In this document: one piece after another, positions 24,125 to 32,985 of the stretch | How the letters are laid out: every line of letters begins with the position of its first letter | Numbering within the stretch: position 1 is the stretch's first letter | Assembly: GCF_000013985.1 (NCBI RefSeq) | Contig: NC_008048.1 | Location: 1,860,001-1,924,000, forward strand | DNA: 64,000 nt | Source of the DNA: Sphingopyxis alaskensis RB2256 | GTDB lineage: Bacteria > Pseudomonadota > Alphaproteobacteria > Sphingomonadales > Sphingomonadaceae | Reading direction: 5' to 3' | The notes under the pieces: model-generated | Seen by the model: only the letters and a program-made list of their open reading frames with translations | Told to the model about the DNA's origin: nothing | The model's database searches: none | Program-made: the position numbers and the translations under genes

Positions 24125-25338
24125 CAGTAGCTCCTTCCAGTGGTAAGATCGTAGGTAACCGCCGCCAGCGCGGCATCGAGCGCGAAAGCGACCACAGAAA
24201 GGTCAGCGTCGCGCGCGGCTTCGTAGGCGTCGAGCAGTTCGACGACCCCGATTTCGCCCGATTGGTAAGCTGTATTGGCTATCGTGCCGAGCCGCCCGGC
24301 ATCATCGCGCGCGCTAATGGCGGCCACGGCAGCAGCGCGTGAGGAGGACAGCCGCGCGCTGGCTGCGGACTGTTCGGCGGCAATCTGGCGGCGGGCGATG
24401 GCTAGTTCCGCCTCCAGCGAAGTGCGCCTTGCATCTTCCTGCCGCACAGCCGCACCGCCGCCGTTCCAGAGCGGCAACGACACCCCAAGCGAGATGGTCG
24501 GGCCATATCGCGTGCCCGTACCATCATCGAGCCCGCGCACCCCGGCACCGACCGAAAGCTGCGGCCAGCGCGCGCGTTCAGCCGCAGTGATCCGATACTC
24601 GGCGGCGGTGATCCGCTGCTGCTGCGCGATCAGATCAGCGCGTTCGCCCGCTGATGTGTCGGCTTGGCCAAGCGCGGTGATCGCCTCGATCGCGACCGCC
24701 GGATCAGCCACCCCGGTGAGCCCGCCCAGCGTGGCGCAATCCGCCCGGCGCGCGCCATCAGCCTGCAAGCGCCCGGCCTCTGCCGCGCTGGCCTGCACCC
24801 GCACCCGGCGCACGTCATACACCGCCGTATCCCCCGCCTCCGCCCGCGCAGTGGCAATCCGCAGCGCTTCGTTCACATCGGCGATGTAGGCCTGCCAGAT
24901 ATCGGCCTGCGCCGAAGCCGCCGCACAGCGGACATAGGCGCTGCGCACATCGGCGATCATCAACTGGCGCCGGCGTTCGATATCGGCAGCGGTCGCCTCA
25001 GCGTCGGCCCGCGCCGCATCGCGCAAGGCGGCGCGGCGGCCGACCAGATCGATCGGCTGCACCAGATGGAGCTGATATTCGGTTTCACCCCCGCCGCCTT
25101 CGCGCGCCAATTCCAGCTGCGGATTGTCGAGCGGGCCGATCACATCGACCTCGGCCGCCGCAGCAGCGCGGTCGGCATCATCGCGCCCGGCGATCCCTTC
25201 CTGCGCCAGCGCCAATGCGATCGCACGGCTCTCTGTCAGGGGTTCCTGCGCCGCAACAGGTGTAGCAAGCGACGGGGCCAGCACACCCAGCGTGGCAGGG
25301 ATGAGACAGGATGCGCAGCGCATCCACTGAATTGACAT
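24124..25338 (-). CDS. TolC-family outer-membrane efflux channel
   Basis: 404 residues, start MSIQWMRCASCLIP with GGAGAATATC upstream, signal ending near TPVAAQ. The two long helical repeats of outer-membrane efflux proteins are visible (ALALAQEGIAGRDDADRAA; LIAQQQRITAAEYRITAAER), with the PLWNGGGAAVRQEDARR and YQSGEIGVVELLDAYEAARD segments typical of CzcC-like members. It provides the outer-membrane duct for the RND pump encoded downstream. Confidence 0.87.
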   Translation of the reverse strand: MSIQWMRCASCLIPATLGVLAPSLATPVAAQEPLTESRAIALALAQEGIAGRDDADRAAAAAEVDVIGPLDNPQLELAREGGGGETEYQLHLVQPIDLVGRRAALRDAARADAEATAADIERRRQLMIADVRSAYVRCAAASAQADIWQAYIADVNEALRIATARAEAGDTAVYDVRRVRVQASAAEAGRLQADGARRADCATLGGLTGVADPAVAIEAITALGQADTSAGERADLIAQQQRITAAEYRITAAERARWPQLSVGAGVRGLDDGTGTRYGPTISLGVSLPLWNGGGAAVRQEDARRTSLEAELAIARRQIAAEQSAASARLSSSRAAAVAAISARDDAGRLGTIANTAYQSGEIGVVELLDAYEAARDADLSVVAFALDAALAAVTYDLTTGRSY

Positions 25339-25387
25339 GATATTCTCCGCATGGGTCAGACGACCGGGCCATCGCCCGGCAGGCGCG

Positions 25388-25786
25388 TCAGACCGTTCGC
25401 GGAGGTCTCAGAAGATTGTTCGGTGGGCTTTCGGGCGCGCCAAATGCAAGCGGTGCTGCACGGCGCCGTTCGGCCAGCAGGAAGCGGTCATTCAGCATGG
25501 GCGCATATTCGGGTCCGGCCAGGACCGAAAGCACGTCCGCAGCAAGGTGGTTGTGGGCAAGTGCGGGCCCATGATCGCTGTCATCGCACGGGCTGGCATC
25601 GTCAGGGCTGGCATCATGTTCATGCCCGACCTCGTTTGCTGCAACCGTGTGGACATGATCATCATGGTGAACATGGTCTTCGGACGATTCCAGCGACTGC
25701 CCGTGTTGCCCCATATGCTCCGCCCACGCCGCCCTCGGCACAACGAGTGCGCACAGAAGCAGAGCAAGAGCGAGAAGCCGGGTCAC
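25388..25786 (-). CDS. Histidine-rich periplasmic protein heading the metal-efflux operon
   Basis: 132 residues from a GTG start: signal peptide (TRLLALALLLCALVVPRAAWA) and then HMGQHGQSLESSEDHVHHDD, HVHTVAANEVGHEHDA and HNHL, with about a dozen His and many acidic residues. Metal binding in the periplasm is likely. Similar proteins lead czc-type operons in other sphingomonads as far as I recall. It is 49 bp before the TolC-like gene and only 43 bp after the end of the integrase relic. Confidence 0.72.
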   Translation of the reverse strand: MTRLLALALLLCALVVPRAAWAEHMGQHGQSLESSEDHVHHDDHVHTVAANEVGHEHDASPDDASPCDDSDHGPALAHNHLAADVLSVLAGPEYAPMLNDRFLLAERRRAAPLAFGAPESPPNNLLRPPRTV

Positions 25787-25828
25787 GTCGCAGGCATAGC
25801 GGCAGGGTTCCTGTCGATCAATTGGTGA

Positions 25829-26398
25829 TTACGGCCCGCACCGTGTTCTCCATCTTGCAGTGGCCAAGAAGAATCTGGACGGCACGGAGATTGCCGGTAG
25901 CCCTGAAGATGATCGACGCCTTGGTTCGCCGAATCGAGTGAGTGCCGTATTAGCTTCGCCTCATGCCAACCCCGGTCACCCATTCATCAACAAGCCGAGC
26001 ATATTGGCGGCTGCTAAGATGCCCGCTGCAATCGACCCGGCTGGGAACGACTTAATCATCCAACGGCCGTCTCGGCGTTCAAGCCATGCCAGCAGACTGG
26101 CCCCGGCGTCCGGCAAAAGCTCGAACTGAACAGGGCAGCCAGTCTTCTGCTGCATAACAATTGCGCGCGTTCGAATCTGACCGCCGCTGACGATGTCGCC
26201 GATCGTCATTCGCACATGGCCGCAGCTTGCTATCATTCGCGAGGCCAAACAGCGCGCGATCACGCAAGCGGCGGCTTTCATTGAGTATCGGATTTCCCAT
26301 ATTTGCTTCGGCCTGAGCACGCGTGTCGCGCCAATGGAACTTATTGCATTCCAGACACGTCGCCTGGTGCCAGTTTTTTCTGTTTCAGGCATCTCCAT
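25829..26398 (-). pseudogene. Decayed tyrosine integrase
   Basis: From ATG 26398 the frame gives MEMPETEKTGTRRRVW and LRPKQIWEIRYS. The family segment RRLRDRALFGLANDSKLR follows in a second frame, then MTIGDIVSGGQIRTRA, MQQKTGCPVQFELLPDA and ASLLAWLERRDG return to the first. SSRQYARLVDEWVTGVGM and, after a TAA, YGTHSIRRTKASIIF and LRAVQILLGHCKMENTVR follow in another frame. The R and H catalytic residues are there, but the sequence breaks off at TVRAVITN where the nucleophile Tyr (TVRYLG) is expected. Several frameshifts, a stop and truncation make it dead. It lies ~280 bp from tRNA-Arg, as island integrases often do. Confidence 0.8.
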
Positions 26399-26678
26399 GA
26401 TGGTCCCCAGTGACCAGAATGGTTATACGAAGAATGTCCGGTCCGACGATAGATTTGCTGCGGCGGCCATCGACCCATTGCAATCAGTGTTCGGAGTAAG
26501 TGGGCATGCCGGATGTCAATATGGGCAGACCCGGTCATTCGGTATCCCGTTGAGGAACGTCGAGCTCAGTCCGACAACCCGTTGATCGGAGGCCCGGCGA
26601 AGAACGGAATTCTGCCACGAACGCTACGCTAATTCCGCATTGAAGCGCCGCTTCCCGTAGTAACTGCGATTTGAAAAC
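26399..26678. other. Intergenic stretch between integrase relic and tRNA-Arg
   Basis: 280 bases with no convincing gene. A minus-strand frame of 65 codons (26341-26538) is mostly the shadow of the integrase start. Confidence 0.4.
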
Positions 26679-26755
26679 TGGTGCGCCCGACAGGATTCGA
26701 ACCTGTGGCCCCCAGATTAGGAATCTGATGCTCTATCCTGCTGAGCTACGGGCGC
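26679..26755 (-). tRNA. tRNA-Arg (anticodon CCT)
   Basis: Reads GCGCCCG (acceptor) - TAGCTCAGCAGGATAGAGCA (D arm) - anticodon stem TCAGA/TCTGG with loop TTCCTAA - T arm with GGTTCGAATCC - CGGGCGC, discriminator A and an encoded CCA. The anticodon CCT reads AGG arginine codons. The integrase relic on its downstream side suggests that its 3' end may have served as an attachment site. Confidence 0.95.
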
Positions 26756-26804
26756 GCCGAAGTCCGTCTAGCGGGGCAGCGCGTTCAGCGTCAATCGGCT
26801 TGGA

Positions 26805-27284
26805 TCAATTGACAGCATCGGGCGGCGCGAAGGGAACGAGCAACGGCATCGCAGCGATCCCGTCCTCGCGCAGCGCCTCGGCTTCGTCGCGCGAAACCTG
26901 GCCGTGGATCAGCTTCTCCGCCACGCGCCCGTCGTGCATTGCCCGCGCCGTGGCCGCGAAATCGCGACCAACCCAGCGCGATTGCGGCAGCATTTCAGCC
27001 TGCTTGGCGGCGATTTCGGCGATCACCCGGCGCACGAGTTCGACCGGCAGCGATCCATTGGCGGGCAGCGGAGCAGGCCGCGCCGCGACAGCGTGCCTCT
27101 CCGTCTTCTGGTTCGATTTCGCACCCACGCGCGGCGCCATCACCGCCTTGCTGACGTCGCTGTCACCGCAGACCGGACAAGCGATGAGGCCGCGCGCCTG
27201 CTGGTCGGCAAAGCTGTCGCTGCTCGCGAACCAGGCCTCGAACCGGTGATCGCCCGCGGCACAGCAAAGATCAAAAACGATCAC
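26805..27284 (-). CDS. DUF1178 family protein
   Basis: 159 residues with the family's N-terminus MIVFDLCCAAGDHRFEAWF, a zinc-knuckle-like CPVCGD, and RWVGRDFAATARAMHDG. Function unknown; widespread in alphaproteobacteria, often near grxC and comF as here. It is probably last in a reverse-strand operon comF-grxC-DUF1178 with very small gaps. Confidence 0.9.
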   Translation of the reverse strand: MIVFDLCCAAGDHRFEAWFASSDSFADQQARGLIACPVCGDSDVSKAVMAPRVGAKSNQKTERHAVAARPAPLPANGSLPVELVRRVIAEIAAKQAEMLPQSRWVGRDFAATARAMHDGRVAEKLIHGQVSRDEAEALREDGIAAMPLLVPFAPPDAVN

Positions 27285-27295
27285 GGCTGCGGCCC

Positions 27296-27556
27296 CTAAG
27301 CGCGCCCGATCAGCGCGTCGAGTTCACCCTTCGCATCGAGCGCGGCGAGCTCGTCACTGCCGCCGACGTGGCGGTCGTCGATAAACACCTGCGGCACCGT
27401 CCGGCGGCCGCCCGCGCGCGCGACCATCGCGTCGAACCCGGCACGGTCCATCGTCACGTCGATCTCGCTGAAATCGGCGCCCTTGCCGTCGAGCAACCGC
27501 TTTGCCCGTGTGCAATAGGGGCAGAACGCCTTGGTATATACTTCGATCCTGGCCAT
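27296..27556 (-). CDS. grxC: Glutaredoxin 3
   Basis: 86 residues with the redox pair C12-P-Y-C15, the cis-Pro site RTVPQVFIDD and the GGSDEL glutathione-binding end. A glutathione-dependent dithiol oxidoreductase that can serve as electron donor for ribonucleotide reductase (nrdAB is at 11-14.5 kb). The start MARIEVYTKAF is typical; the longer open frame upstream lies over comF. Confidence 0.95.
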   Translation of the reverse strand: MARIEVYTKAFCPYCTRAKRLLDGKGADFSEIDVTMDRAGFDAMVARAGGRRTVPQVFIDDRHVGGSDELAALDAKGELDALIGRA

Positions 27557-27560
27557 TCGC

Positions 27561-28418
27561 CTATCCTGTCCTCCTGATGCCCATATCGGAATCCAACGAG
27601 GCAATGTCAATTTCGTTGCCGGTTGCCGCATCGGGCACGACCCGCGCCCAGGTGAGCGCCGACACGCGCGCCGCGCCGCATCGACGCAGCACCCGCGCGG
27701 CGGCGCGCAGCGTCGCGCCGCTCGCGTGAACATCGTCGACCAGCACCAGATGGCGACCCGCCGCGCGCGCGCTGGCGTCGACGGCGAGCGCGAACGCCCC
27801 CGCCACGATGCGCTCGCGCTCGCGCCGTCCTTTGCCGCGCAGCGAGGGGGTCGCCCTGACGCGCCGCAGCAGGTGATGGTCGCGCGCCACGCCGGTCAGC
27901 CGCGTCAGTTCGTCGGCGATCAGCGCCGCCTGGTTGAATCCGCGCGACCAGAGCCGCCAGCGGTGCAGCGGCACCGGCACGAGCAGCATTGTCTCGACGG
28001 GCCCCAGCGCTCCGACCCGGCGCGCCATCAGCCGCGCCATCAGGCGGGCGTGGCCCGTCCGTCGACCATATTTGAGCCGCAGCGCGACCGTCCGCGCCAC
28101 CGGGCCATAAGCGACAGCGGCGGGCGCCCCCTCGAACGGGGGCACGTCGGCAAGACAGGCGCCGCACATCACCCGATCGCCTGTCATCGCCAACGGCAGC
28201 GGCAGCGAACAGGACACGCAGCAGGGATCGCCCAGAAAATCGAGCGACGACCAACAGGCGAGGCAGAATTGGCGATCCTCCCCGACAACCGTACCGCAAC
28301 CGGGGCAGCGCGGCGGCAGCGCGTAATCGATAATCGCGCGCGCGGCGGTGCGAAGCAGCAGCTGCGCCGCGCCGTTCGGCGCGCCCGATTTTTCCCCATG
28401 CCCCGTCGCACTCGCCAT
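27561..28418 (-). CDS. ComF family phosphoribosyltransferase-like protein
   Basis: About 285 residues. An N-terminal zinc-ribbon-like part has CPGCG, CLACW, CCVSC and CGAC, followed by the phosphoribosyltransferase domain with VPVPLHRWRLWSRGFNQA and the PRPP loop VLVDDVHASGATL. Homologues take part in DNA uptake or processing; the role outside competence is unclear. The start is uncertain (ATGs at 28418, 28433 and 28451, none with a strong ribosome site). Divergent from the methyltransferase gene, 4 bp before grxC. Confidence 0.88.
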   Translation of the reverse strand: MASATGHGEKSGAPNGAAQLLLRTAARAIIDYALPPRCPGCGTVVGEDRQFCLACWSSLDFLGDPCCVSCSLPLPLAMTGDRVMCGACLADVPPFEGAPAAVAYGPVARTVALRLKYGRRTGHARLMARLMARRVGALGPVETMLLVPVPLHRWRLWSRGFNQAALIADELTRLTGVARDHHLLRRVRATPSLRGKGRRERERIVAGAFALAVDASARAAGRHLVLVDDVHASGATLRAAARVLRRCGAARVSALTWARVVPDAATGNEIDIASLDSDMGIRRTG

Positions 28419-28460
28419 CGCCCGCTTGTGAAGCATCGCCGGGGACGGCACAAGCGGCGC

Positions 28461-29312
28461 ATGTCGCAGTCACCCCGTCCGCTCTTTTCCCCTGCCCGCG
28501 ACCGGGCGCAGCGCGATCGGCTGGCACGCTTGCCGCCAGATGCCAATTTCCTGGCGCCGATCATCGCAGAAACGCTGCTCGACCGGCTGGCGATGGTAAC
28601 GCGCGATTTTGCGCGCACGCTGCTCATCGGCGCGCACGACGCGGCCCTCACCGACCATCTGCGCGCGACCGGCACCGAGCTTTGCATCGTCGAGGCTGCG
28701 CCGCGCCTCGCCGCGCGCACAGGCGCGATCGCGATCGAAGCTGATGCGATCGACCTGCCGTTCGAGAGCTTCGACCTCATCGTCTGGCCCGGCGGGCTCG
28801 ACAGCATCAATGATGTGCCCGGCGCGCTGCTGCGCCTTCGCGCGCTGCTTGCGCCCGACGGGCTGCTGCTCGGCGCCTTTGTCGGCGACGGCAGCCTGCC
28901 CCGGCTGCGCCGCGCGATGATGGCGGACGGTGTCCGCCCGGTCGCGCGGATGCACCCGCAGATCGACCTTGCGGCGATGGGCAATCTGCTCCAGCGCGTC
29001 GGCTTTGCGTTGCCGGTCGTCGACGTCGAGGCTCTGACGGTGCGCTATAATGACTGGTTTGCGCTGGTGCGCGACCTGCGCGCCGCGGGCCTGTCGAACC
29101 GCCTCGATCCCGCGCCGCCGCCACTGACGCGCGACGAAGCGGGGCGCATCGCCGCCGCCTTCGCCGCCGCCGCCGACCCCGACGGCCGCATCGCCGAGGC
29201 GTTTCGACTCGTTTATTTCAGCGGCTGGGCGCCGCACCCCAACCAGCCGCAGCCCGCGCGGCGCGGCAGCGGCACGGCCTCGCTGGCAGCGGCGCTGAAG
29301 CCGAAACCCTAG
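28461..29312 (+). CDS. SAM-dependent methyltransferase-like protein
   Basis: 283 residues, start MSQSPRPLFSPARDRAQRDR. It resembles the BioC/NDUFAF5-like class: a Rossmann region (RTLLIGAHDAALTDHLRATG), ADAIDLPFESFDLIVWPGGL as the motif-II/post-I stretch, and LLLGAFVGDGSLPRLRRAMM. The glycine-rich SAM loop is poor (LLIGAHD), so activity is not certain. In mitochondria the homologue acts in complex I assembly by hydroxylating a subunit. A role here in quinone or complex I work is inference. The gene's end abuts mutT tail-to-tail. Confidence 0.75.
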   Translation: MSQSPRPLFSPARDRAQRDRLARLPPDANFLAPIIAETLLDRLAMVTRDFARTLLIGAHDAALTDHLRATGTELCIVEAAPRLAARTGAIAIEADAIDLPFESFDLIVWPGGLDSINDVPGALLRLRALLAPDGLLLGAFVGDGSLPRLRRAMMADGVRPVARMHPQIDLAAMGNLLQRVGFALPVVDVEALTVRYNDWFALVRDLRAAGLSNRLDPAPPPLTRDEAGRIAAAFAAAADPDGRIAEAFRLVYFSGWAPHPNQPQPARRGSGTASLAAALKPKP

Positions 29313-29762
29313 CTAGATCAACGCTTCCAGCAATCCGATCAACGGCTTGTCGGCGGGCGGCATCGGAAGCGCGTGAAGCTCGACCGGACGCACCCAGTCT
29401 AGCGCGCTTGCATGGCGCGCGATCGGCGTACCGCGCCATTTGCGACAGACATAAAGAAGAAGGAGAAGGTGCCGGTCGCCGAGCATGTCGCTCGCGAAAC
29501 AGGCGGGCGCAAGGCACGCCTGATCGACGGCGATCCCCAGCTCCTCATCGAGTTCACGGATGAGCGCCATCTCGGGTGTCTCGCCGGGTTCGAGCTTGCC
29601 GCCCGGAAACTCCCATAACCCCGCCATTGCAAGCCCCTCGGGCCGCTGTTGCACCAATAGCCTGCCGTCGCGGTCGACGAGCGCCGCCGCAGCGACGACA
29701 AGCGAGGTTTTTGGCGGTTTTACGGGGTCAAGCGCGGCCAAATTGTTAACCTTCCTGTGCAA
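29313..29762 (-). CDS. mutT: NUDIX hydrolase, 8-oxo-dGTP diphosphatase type
   Basis: 149 residues. The Nudix box is complete (GGKLEPGETPEMALIRELDEELGI spread over the GX5EX7REUXEEXGU pattern), with VDRDGRLLVQQRPEGLAMAG before it and ALDWVRPVELHALPMPPADK after. MutT sanitises oxidised dGTP. The first ~18 residues (MHRKVNNLAALDP) may not be translated; a start further in is possible. Confidence 0.88.
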   Translation of the reverse strand: MHRKVNNLAALDPVKPPKTSLVVAAAALVDRDGRLLVQQRPEGLAMAGLWEFPGGKLEPGETPEMALIRELDEELGIAVDQACLAPACFASDMLGDRHLLLLLYVCRKWRGTPIARHASALDWVRPVELHALPMPPADKPLIGLLEALI

Positions 29763-29806
29763 ATGTCGGCAGCCTCGGGAACTATATTTCAGTCAGGGGT
29801 GGAGCA

Positions 29807-29977
29807 ATGCGCAATCTTTACAGGCTGATGCGGTCGACCAGGGCCGCCACAGCCGTCGAATATGGGCTGATCCTGGCCCTTATCTTCCTGGCGGCCGTCG
29901 TCGCTGTGGGCAATGTCGCCAATTCGACCAACAGCATGTGGGGCAACGTCTCCCGTGCCGCCGATGCGAATATGTAG
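29807..29977 (+). CDS. Flp-family type IVb pilin
   Basis: 56 residues, with GGAGC before the ATG. The short basic leader MRNLYRLMRSTRAATAVEYG with Glu at position 5 after the likely G/A cleavage region and the following hydrophobic helix (LILALIFLAAVVAVG) are diagnostic of Flp/Fap pilins. No tad assembly genes are in the window. It is the first of a tandem pilin pair. Confidence 0.88.
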   Translation: MRNLYRLMRSTRAATAVEYGLILALIFLAAVVAVGNVANSTNSMWGNVSRAADANM

Positions 29978-30123
29978 GATCGGCGTCGGCTGTCCCGTTT
30001 CTGGCCGAATCACCGACCGAATCGCAAAAGCCCATTAAGATTTTCAAAACCTATTCGACCTAAACCGTTCATGTTGACCCAGACCAGACCGTCAACAGGG
30101 TAAGTGAAATCAGGAGACCAGTC

Positions 30124-30288
30124 ATGAAGTTCATCAAGAAGTTCGTTCGCGATACCAAAGCCGCCACCGCCATCGAATATGGCCTGATCGCGGCCCTCAT
30201 CGCCGTCGCCGGCATCTCGGCCATGGGCCTTGTTGGTAACAGCGTCAGCAACACCTTCAACGAAGTTTCGACCGAGCTGAACAAGTAA
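30124..30288 (+). CDS. Flp-family type IVb pilin, second copy
   Basis: 54 residues, AGGAGACCAGTC before the ATG. MKFIKKFVRDTKAATAIEYG is the leader and Glu-containing processing region, LIAALIAVAGISAMG the helix. It differs clearly from the pilin 146 bp upstream, so the pair is an old duplication. A strong terminator follows, so this pair forms an independent transcription unit whose assembly machinery is elsewhere. Confidence 0.92.
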   Translation: MKFIKKFVRDTKAATAIEYGLIAALIAVAGISAMGLVGNSVSNTFNEVSTELNK

Positions 30289-30338
30289 GCTCGCGCGTCG
30301 AACACGCCGCTCCTGCGGCGTGTCGATCGAAAAGAAAG

Positions 30339-30367
30339 GGGCGGTGGGTCATCCCACCGCCCTTTTT
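30339..30367 (+). terminator. Rho-independent terminator after the Flp pilin genes
   Basis: GGGCGGTGGG-TCAT-CCCACCGCCC is a perfect 10-bp stem followed by TTTTT. A second hairpin, ACACGCCGC-TCCT-GCGGCGTGT, lies just before it at about 30302-30323. The site may also serve the convergent M48 gene on the other strand. Confidence 0.92.
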
Positions 30368-30379
30368 CATGCGCCACGC

Positions 30380-31894
30380 CTACCGGCCCGAATAAACGAC
30401 GATTTTCACCTTCTGCCCCGGCGTCAGGCGGCTTGACGACGTCAGCCGGTTGAGCACCTGAAACCGCTCCGTCTGATAATCATCATAGGCCATGCGCCGC
30501 GCCAGACTGGCCACCGTGTCGCCGCGGCCCACCGTGACGACATCGACCCGCCGCGGCCGGATCGCGGCCGCTTCGGCTGCGCTCAATCGCCGCACGCTGG
30601 CGAACATCGGATCGAAGACGCCGCCACGTCCGGCCTGCGTCAGCGCCACGAAATGAAAGGCCTGACTGCCCGAAAATTCATAGGCAAAGACAGTGACATC
30701 GACCGGCCCCGACTGGCTGTTGACGCGCGCGGTCGAATAATAGGCCGGGATCCCGTTCACGGTCGTGCGCTGGATCGTTCCGGGGCTGATCGACAGATTG
30801 CCCGCAACTGCACGAAACACCGAGGCGATATAGGCGTTCATATCGCCACTGTAGGGAGCGGTCGAGAACTGCGCCTGGCCGCCATTGCCGCTGATCGACA
30901 CCGCCGTGGTGCCATTCTGCATCACATAACCGCTGGGGACGGTGAAACGAAGGCGAAGGTCGGGGTGCAGGAAACTTCGCCCTTCGACGACGCCCTGCGC
31001 GGGATCGTCGCCGTAGAGCACCCCATCGACCGACGCCAGAAAGGTGTCCGCATTGCGCATGCCGCCGACACCGCCCGCGCGGTTGGCAAGCGTTTGCGCG
31101 TTGCGCACGCGCGATGCCGGATCGGGGTGCGTGCTCGCCCATTCGGGGAGCGAGCGCGCATTGCCACCCGCGAGGCGGGCGTCGAGGCTGGTCTGGTTGG
31201 CAAGGCTCGCGAGCATCGTCGACAAGGCCATCGGATCATAACCCGCGCTGCGCAGATACTGGACGCCGAGCTGGTCGGCCTCGAGTTCCTGGCTGCGCGA
31301 AAAACCCAGCGTCGCAAGCTGCGCGATCCGCATCGAATTATTCTGGAGCAGCCCGCCCAGCCCCCCGAGCAATCCGCCATTGTCGCCGATCGCGCTGCCC
31401 AGAACGGCGCCGAGAATGCCGAGGATCGAGTTGCGCGTCGCCGCCGACTGACGTTTCTTGCTGTGCTGCGCGGCGACGTGGCCGACCTCGTGCCCCAGCA
31501 CGCCCGCCAGCTCCGCCTCGTCGTTCATCAGCGCCATCAGCTGCCGCGTGACATAGACATAGCCGCCGGGAATCGCGAAGGCGTTGTTTACCGGCGAGTT
31601 GAGCAGAGTGACGGTAAAGTCGCCGGGCGACCGCGACAGGCCCGACTGGATCGCGATATTTTGCCCCACCCGGTTCACATAGGATGCCTGCGGCCCAGCA
31701 TAGGCCCCGCCGAAATCCTGTACAAGCTGGGGATGCGCCTCGTCGCCCTCCTTGCGCTCGGCGGGCGAAATGCTCGTCGCGGTCCTGATCGGTTTTGTCC
31801 GCGCATCGGCGGTGCCGTTCATCCCCCCGCCGCCAGCTGCCGCGCAACCCGCCAGCAACGCGGCAATCACCGTCCCAGTTGTCAAGCGGCTCAT
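30380..31894 (-). CDS. M48-family metalloprotease lipoprotein with LysM-like tail
   Basis: 504 residues, start MSRLTTGTVIAALLAGCAAAG with GGGAGG upstream; the lipobox LLAGC anchors it in the envelope. The zinc site is HEVGH (GVLGHEVGHVAAQHSKK), with the third ligand in SRSQELEADQLG. A beta-rich middle domain follows, and the last ~55 residues (VVTVGRGDTVASLARRM, LTPGQKVKIVVY) look like a LysM repeat. It resembles BepA/YfgC-type periplasmic proteases that act on outer-membrane proteins. The open frame upstream of the chosen start is shadow of accA. Confidence 0.9.
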   Translation of the reverse strand: MSRLTTGTVIAALLAGCAAAGGGGMNGTADARTKPIRTATSISPAERKEGDEAHPQLVQDFGGAYAGPQASYVNRVGQNIAIQSGLSRSPGDFTVTLLNSPVNNAFAIPGGYVYVTRQLMALMNDEAELAGVLGHEVGHVAAQHSKKRQSAATRNSILGILGAVLGSAIGDNGGLLGGLGGLLQNNSMRIAQLATLGFSRSQELEADQLGVQYLRSAGYDPMALSTMLASLANQTSLDARLAGGNARSLPEWASTHPDPASRVRNAQTLANRAGGVGGMRNADTFLASVDGVLYGDDPAQGVVEGRSFLHPDLRLRFTVPSGYVMQNGTTAVSISGNGGQAQFSTAPYSGDMNAYIASVFRAVAGNLSISPGTIQRTTVNGIPAYYSTARVNSQSGPVDVTVFAYEFSGSQAFHFVALTQAGRGGVFDPMFASVRRLSAAEAAAIRPRRVDVVTVGRGDTVASLARRMAYDDYQTERFQVLNRLTSSSRLTPGQKVKIVVYSGR

Positions 31895-32028
31895 GATCGC
31901 GCCTCCCACCTTTGCTGTCATCCTCCGGGATATCCCTGTCATTGCAAAAAATAAGCGACCGCCACGACCGTCGTTTACCCTGTATCCGATAAAGGGAACG
32001 CTGACAGGGCGGAACGGTTCCGCTCTCG

Positions 32029-32976
32029 TCAGGCGCGGCCCATCGCGAGGAACTTTTCCTCTCGCGCGGCAAGCAATGTGTCGCGCGGCAGGCCCGACAG
32101 GCCGTTCAGTTCCTGTTCGAGGGCATCGCCGAGCGCGGCAATCGCAGCCTCGGGCGCGCGATGCGCGCCGCCGACGGGTTCGGGAACGATCCGGTCGATG
32201 ATCTTCAGCGCCAGCAGATCCTGCGCCGACATCTTCATCGCTGCCGCCGCCTCCGCCGCCTTGTCCGAGGTGCGCCACAGGATCGAGGCGCAACCCTCGG
32301 GAGAGATCACCGAATAGACGGCGTGCTCGAACATCAGCACGCGGTTTGCCGCGGCGAGCGCGATCGCGCCGCCCGAACCGCCCTCGCCGACCACCGCCGC
32401 GACCATCGGCACGCCCAGTGCAAGGCACTGTTCGGTCGACCGCGCGATCGCTTCGGCCTGTCCGCGCTCCTCGGCCTGGATGCCGGGAAAGGCGCCCGAC
32501 GTATCGACCAGCGTTATCACGGGCAGGCCGAAGCGGTCGGCAAGCTGCATCAGCCGGATCGCCTTTCGATAGCCTTCGGGCTTTGCCATGCCGAAATTAT
32601 GCTTCATCCGCGACGGAATATCGTCGCCCTTTTCATGGCCGATCACCATCACGCGGCGGCCCCGGAACCGCGCCAGCCCGCCCAGAATCGCCTGATCGTC
32701 GGCAAAATTGCGGTCGCCCGCGAGCGGCATCCAGTCGTCGAACAGGCCCGCGACATAATGTTTGAAATGCGGCCGGTCGGGGTGACGCGCGACCTGCGTT
32801 TTCTGCCACGGCGTCAGCCTGGCATAGATGTCGCGCAGCAATTTGGCGGACTTGTCCTCCAGCCTGGCGATGTCGCCCTCGATATCGAGCGTGGGATCAT
32901 CCCCCATTTCGCGCAGTTCGGCAATCTGTCGATCGAGTGCGGCGACCTGTTTTTCGAAGTCCAGAAAGGCTGTCAT
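32029..32976 (-). CDS. accA: Acetyl-CoA carboxylase carboxyltransferase subunit alpha
   Basis: 315 residues, the family's standard length. [74 protein letters not shown] and [20 protein letters not shown] are all characteristic. With AccD it transfers carboxyl from biotin to acetyl-CoA, giving malonyl-CoA for fatty-acid synthesis. It follows xerD on the same strand with a 9-bp gap. Confidence 0.97.
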   Translation of the reverse strand: MTAFLDFEKQVAALDRQIAELREMGDDPTLDIEGDIARLEDKSAKLLRDIYARLTPWQKTQVARHPDRPHFKHYVAGLFDDWMPLAGDRNFADDQAILGGLARFRGRRVMVIGHEKGDDIPSRMKHNFGMAKPEGYRKAIRLMQLADRFGLPVITLVDTSGAFPGIQAEERGQAEAIARSTEQCLALGVPMVAAVVGEGGSGGAIALAAANRVLMFEHAVYSVISPEGCASILWRTSDKAAEAAAAMKMSAQDLLALKIIDRIVPEPVGGAHRAPEAAIAALGDALEQELNGLSGLPRDTLLAAREEKFLAMGRA

Positions 32977-32985
32977 GCGCCGTCG

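Noticed and set aside
26679..26755. Direct repeat of the tRNA-Arg 3' end as an att site of the island
   Set aside because: I could not find a second copy by eye between 17 and 26 kb; a sequence search would be needed before claiming att sites.
26671..27249. Forward 192-codon frame over tRNA-Arg and DUF1178
   Set aside because: It begins inside the tRNA gene and is antisense to the well-supported DUF1178 gene.
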